In this document: positions 60,214 to 64,000 of the stretch, piece by piece
Position numbering within the stretch: the first letter of the stretch is position 1
Layout of the letters: every line of letters begins with the position of its first letter
Source of the DNA: an uncultured Ruminococcus sp.
Lineage (GTDB): Bacteria; Bacillota; Clostridia; Lachnospirales; Lachnospiraceae
Assembly: GCA_900541505.1 (NCBI GenBank)
Contig: UQKK01000003.1
Coordinates: 1-64,000, forward strand
Direction of reading: 5' to 3'
DNA length: 64,000 bases
Notes under the pieces: generated by a model
The model's database searches: none
Told to the model about the DNA's origin: nothing
The model's input: only the letters and a program-made list of their open reading frames with translations
Position numbers and translations under genes: made by a program

Positions 60214-63200
60214 ATGCAGAGCGCAATCCATGAAGGATATGAATATCAGGATTATTTTACTGTTTCAATAATCCTACAACTGATGATTCGTCAGACAGAT
60301 GCTGAAATAATTATTGATCGTAAGGATTTCAGCGGAGATAAATTTGACGATTTAAAGGTAAAGACGCCTAATAATACCACTGAATTTCAGATTAAGTATT
60401 CTGATGATGAAAGCTCCCATAAACTTACTAAAGATGACTTTTCAAATGGCAATGGACATGATACTGCGTTATGCGATCTTTTTGTTTCTTGGAAAACTAG
60501 AAAAGAATCTGAAAATGATACTCAGATAAAGCTATGCCTTGCGTGGAACAGACCTAAGGAGGATGATCCGATTGTGGAGTTTTTAAAGCCCATTCAAGAT
60601 CAGTCCCTACCTTTTTCAACAGTTGCATTTATGTTTGATGGAAATTTGTTTTGGCAGGAAGGAAAACTGCCTCCCAAAACGTGGAGGAAGTTTAATACGG
60701 CGATTAAAGAAGGATATATTGATAGAGAAGACTTTTTATCGTTTTGTAATGAACTTACAATTATTCTTGAAATGCCTAAGGCAAGTCTGGACTTAAAGAA
60801 CCCTGGTGGAATCGAAAATGTGGTTATTAAGCAGGTTGAGAAATTGGGTATAGGAATATATCCAAATGATAATCTAAACTTAGAAGAAGTTGTTTATAAG
60901 ATTGCTACAGAAGTGAAGCACTCCAGAGCGATGGGTAATAGACTTTATACCAATACATTAATGGGGCGTCTTGGATTTATAAAGGATTATGGGAAATTTG
61001 ACCAAAGATTTCCAGTGGATTCAGCGCATAAGGTTATACTTGACGATGAGATTGAAAGGCTGCACAGAACAATATGTGATTCAAAACGTGTCATTATTAC
61101 TGGTAATCCTGGATCTGGAAAGTCTTGGCTTGTCGCTGAATACATAGATAAACTTGAGAATGATAACAGTAAAGTTATTCATTATAATTGCTTTCAGTCA
61201 TTGCAGGACACAAATAGTCTTGAGAGAATACATGTAAGTTCCTTATATGGCAATCTGGTTTCACAGATTGTGGAACAATACCCAGAATTAGTTGAGCATA
61301 AGAATACAATCTTTGGGGCTGATAAAGCAGAACTTGAAAATCTGCTTCGACTCATTGGAGAAGAATTCTATTTAATAGTAGATGGCCTCGATCATATCTC
61401 CAGAGAATATGATTTACATAAAGATTTTATTTCACGTTCAGAAACTGAAATCATATCAGAACTGTTGGGAATTCATTTTCCTAATAACTGCTATGTCATA
61501 ATAGCATCGCAGCCAATAGATGCACTTGATAAATTCAAGGACAATAGCTACTGTGTATTTGAAATTAAACCATGGGCTATTAAGCAAGTGCAATCCTTGA
61601 TGGCGACTTTTCACATTACTGATGATGTTATCAAAGATGATGATTGCTCATCTATAAGTGAATATCTCCTCAAAAAGTCTCAGGGAAATGCGTTGTATCT
61701 CAGTTATATCTTGCGTCAGCTACGAAACTCAAATGTAAATAAAGAAATAATTGACGGAATACCCGATTACGATATCAGTCTATCTGAGTATTATTCCTAT
61801 TTATATAAAAAGGTTCATAACAATCGTACAGTTAATGCACTTTGTGGAGCAGATTTCTATCTTAGCCTAGATGATTTAATGGAAATTACTGGAGATGGAG
61901 AATTTGTAGAATGTGATATATCGGTGCTTCACCCATTATTGATTGAAAATATTTTAAGTGGTGGCTTTTCAATTTATCATGAAAGTTTCCGCCGATTTGT
62001 GTTATCTTCATTAAAGGATAAAAAGGTTGATTTAGAGAGAAATGTTTATGGTATTCTTGCTGATTGGCTACAGGAGAAACCATTTTTTGAATTTGATAAA
62101 TCGTTTTATTATCTTCCGGAACTGCTGTATAGAGTTAAGCGTGATGATGATAATATCGCTTTGATTGAGAAAGAATTTGTTCTTAAATCCGTTTCAGAGG
62201 GTTATTCACGAAAACGCATACGAATGAATCTTAATTGTATTATTCGAAGCGCAGGTAGAACTAGAAATTTAGTCGCATTGGTAACAGCAGGTGAATTATT
62301 GGCAATGCTTGACGATATGAACGAATTTGAGAGTACTGGTGAAGAGTACTTTCAAGCAATATGTGATATAAAGGGTGCTTCTAAACTGAACCAGTTAATG
62401 CAGATAGATGGAAAACCAACCTTTGATAGGAAAACAGGTAGACTGGCATGTTATATTTCTTCGAAAGCGGGCATTACTCCTTGGTGGGAACTGTATTTAG
62501 ATATAGATGCTAAACAGTATGAGATTGAGGATTTTAAATACTATTTTAGATATCATCTCGATGAGCAGGGAGTTAGCATTATTCCTAAACTTATGGAGGC
62601 AATAGAAAAAGAAAAGGACTCAATAAGAAATCAGTGTATTGAGATTGCGTATAATGAGCTAGAGGATTATATAGGATTTGATGAAATCATTTCAATTGCG
62701 GAGGAGCAACAACTGATTCATTGGAAAAACTATCTTTCATATATTGAAACTGGATATTATCCGCAAACTGATGTTTCCTTTGAAGCCACCATTAGAAACT
62801 GGGAAAAAATCAAAAAACTGAAGATGCCAGGAGAAGAAGATATCAAGTTATTCAAGGAATTATTCTCACAAATATATTATCTCTCTGAGCAGGGGAATAG
62901 AAAAGCTATAGAGGTAGTCGTTGCTGAATGTGAAAATATTAACTGGTTCTATAATTGGATAATTTACTCTGTCAAGATGGCAGAATTGTGTGCACACACA
63001 GCACAGATGGATTCTAAATTTATTTGTGAATCAGCGATTACTAATTTGGAACTACTGCTACAGGATACAGAAGTTTTCAAGGGAGAACCACGTACCTGCG
63101 ACTTGTATTTTCTCCAGAATGAATTGACAAGGTCATATGAGCAGGCGGTAAAGCTGATTTTCCAAAATGGAGAAGTAGAGGATTTAAAGAAAGCGTTAGA

Positions 63201-64000
63201 TATTCTAGAACGGCTTGATAATGAAACTGGAACAAGTTTGGATCATAGCATGGGAGGTCCATTAACTGATGCTGAATTATTGGGATTAATATCTCATTTT
63301 CTGACTATTCATAATTATGAAATTGTAAAACCTTATTTAATAAGAATTCAGGATAATATAGAAAAGAATGAGGTATATGACTGTATAGCTGCAGCAAAGC
63401 TCCGATTTGTAAGTATTATATCAAAGCATAATCAGCCTGAGGCTTTAGAGTATTTTGATTTGTGTACACGTTATCTTGTTGCATATGGATTTCACAAGGA
63501 TATTATTCTGGAACAGATTATGGATTCTTATAACATATTTTTTGAATCTGTTGCAAAAAAACCAGAGAAAGAACGCGATACGATAACGAAAATGACAATA
63601 GCTCTTTGGAATCATACTGATGGAAGAGAAACAAAGCACTTCCTAAACCATTGGTTTGATAAATTGCTTGAGACAGATTCGAGGTATGCGCTTGTATTTC
63701 TGTCTAGTTTACAAATTAAGTTTGGAAAAAGTTGGGTTGTAGAGCGTATGTTACGTTCTGCTATTGAGAAGTATTGCACTGATTCTAGTTGTTTGGATAT
63801 TGTGATTGGATTAATTGAGTCTCTTCCAAATGATACGAGCCCAAGAATAATTGATGCAGCAACATCTGTATTTAGAATGCTGGAACATATATTCGAAGAA
63901 ACAAGCAACGATGAAAAATTGTTGGTTAAGTGTCGCATGAATGAACTTGCTATCAACATTGTTTCAAGATTCAATATCCTTGATGATTTTAGGACGGATA
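60214..64000 (+). CDS. STAND-type NTPase with Cap4/DUF4297-like nuclease N-terminus, partial
   Basis: Open for 1262 codons to the window edge without a stop; the true end lies outside. Residues about 1-130 resemble the Cap4/DUF4297 nuclease fold (PD-(D/E)xK type): GYEYQDYF, then FDDLKVK (44-50) and EFQIKYS (57-63), where Asp46 and Lys61 are the likely metal-site residues. The ATPase has Walker A GNPGSGKS (297-304) and Walker B LIVDGLDH (387-394), followed by a winged-helix-like part and a long alpha-helical C-terminus that looks like a repeat sensor. This is the layout of antiviral STAND (Avs) proteins, which bind a phage protein, oligomerise and activate the nuclease. AGGAGG lies seven bases before the ATG. 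The gene is A+T-rich compared with the left part of the window. Confidence 0.8.
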   Translation, partial: MQSAIHEGYEYQDYFTVSIILQLMIRQTDAEIIIDRKDFSGDKFDDLKVKTPNNTTEFQIKYSDDESSHKLTKDDFSNGNGHDTALCDLFVSWKTRKESENDTQIKLCLAWNRPKEDDPIVEFLKPIQDQSLPFSTVAFMFDGNLFWQEGKLPPKTWRKFNTAIKEGYIDREDFLSFCNELTIILEMPKASLDLKNPGGIENVVIKQVEKLGIGIYPNDNLNLEEVVYKIATEVKHSRAMGNRLYTNTLMGRLGFIKDYGKFDQRFPVDSAHKVILDDEIERLHRTICDSKRVIITGNPGSGKSWLVAEYIDKLENDNSKVIHYNCFQSLQDTNSLERIHVSSLYGNLVSQIVEQYPELVEHKNTIFGADKAELENLLRLIGEEFYLIVDGLDHISREYDLHKDFISRSETEIISELLGIHFPNNCYVIIASQPIDALDKFKDNSYCVFEIKPWAIKQVQSLMATFHITDDVIKDDDCSSISEYLLKKSQGNALYLSYILRQLRNSNVNKEIIDGIPDYDISLSEYYSYLYKKVHNNRTVNALCGADFYLSLDDLMEITGDGEFVECDISVLHPLLIENILSGGFSIYHESFRRFVLSSLKDKKVDLERNVYGILADWLQEKPFFEFDKSFYYLPELLYRVKRDDDNIALIEKEFVLKSVSEGYSRKRIRMNLNCIIRSAGRTRNLVALVTAGELLAMLDDMNEFESTGEEYFQAICDIKGASKLNQLMQIDGKPTFDRKTGRLACYISSKAGITPWWELYLDIDAKQYEIEDFKYYFRYHLDEQGVSIIPKLMEAIEKEKDSIRNQCIEIAYNELEDYIGFDEIISIAEEQQLIHWKNYLSYIETGYYPQTDVSFEATIRNWEKIKKLKMPGEEDIKLFKELFSQIYYLSEQGNRKAIEVVVAECENINWFYNWIIYSVKMAELCAHTAQMDSKFICESAITNLELLLQDTEVFKGEPRTCDLYFLQNELTRSYEQAVKLIFQNGEVEDLKKALDILERLDNETGTSLDHSMGGPLTDAELLGLISHFLTIHNYEIVKPYLIRIQDNIEKNEVYDCIAAAKLRFVSIISKHNQPEALEYFDLCTRYLVAYGFHKDIILEQIMDSYNIFFESVAKKPEKERDTITKMTIALWNHTDGRETKHFLNHWFDKLLETDSRYALVFLSSLQIKFGKSWVVERMLRSAIEKYCTDSSCLDIVIGLIESLPNDTSPRIIDAATSVFRMLEHIFEETSNDEKLLVKCRMNELAINIVSRFNILDDFRTD

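Overview
The window is a stretch of chromosome from an anaerobic, endospore-forming Firmicute of class Clostridia, most likely Lachnospiraceae. This is an inference. It rests on the complete spoIIIAA-AH operon, the nusB-xseAB-ispA-dxs-tlyA-nadK-argR-recN-spoIVB-spo0A run, a monomeric [FeFe] hydrogenase, NADP-type glutamate dehydrogenase, glycogen synthase, a cobalamin methionine synthase that lacks its own reactivation domain, and the MurT/GatD pair that amidates lipid II in Gram-positives. No tRNA, rRNA or CRISPR array was seen.

Layout. 1-1622: rarA. 1589-5136 (minus): a four-gene response regulator / ABC transporter / histidine kinase locus of the peptide-antibiotic sensing and resistance type. 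5279-10577: a sigma-E-like promoter and the eight-gene spoIIIA operon. 10611-17314: a secreted and membrane-anchored M6 metalloprotease, prfC, an Asp23 protein and a membrane alpha/beta hydrolase. 17327-28027: the nusB-to-spo0A block; spo0A has its own promoter below two tandem 0A boxes. 28135-38014: glgA, metF, a separate MetH reactivation protein, short metH, [FeFe] hydrogenase and alaS. 38035-40816: a folded intergenic element, rpsU (58 aa), a membrane protein and gdhA. 40947-43801: a yybP-ykoY-type manganese riboswitch with terminator ahead of a P-type ATPase. 43896-46012 (minus): murT-gatD. 46350-49810: a second P-type ATPase and DAHP synthase. 49886-53725: a BlaR1/BlaI sensor-repressor pair divergent from two uncharacterised membrane-protein genes.

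From about 54,000 to the end the DNA is A+T-richer and accessory. It holds two tandem Fic genes (class III then class II, the second with an N-terminal HTH), a decayed IS110-family element, three unrecognised small genes, a serine-recombinase remnant abutting an N-terminally truncated Tn916-type integrase, and the first 1262 codons of a large STAND-type ATPase with a Cap4/DUF4297-like nuclease N-terminus, which runs off the window. It looks like a mobile-element scar carrying toxin and defence genes.

The most interesting observation is the blaI intergenic region. The same dyad, TATTACATnnGTAAGA, occurs at the blaI promoter (52125-52140) and inside the divergent promoter (52251-52266) of two unknown membrane-protein genes. 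These genes therefore look like members of a BlaI regulon that has no beta-lactamase beside it. Other points of interest are the STAND-nuclease gene, the paired Fic enzymes, the noncoding end of the IS110 element (a possible bridge RNA), and a roughly 55-nt palindromic element found twice, each time directly after a terminator.
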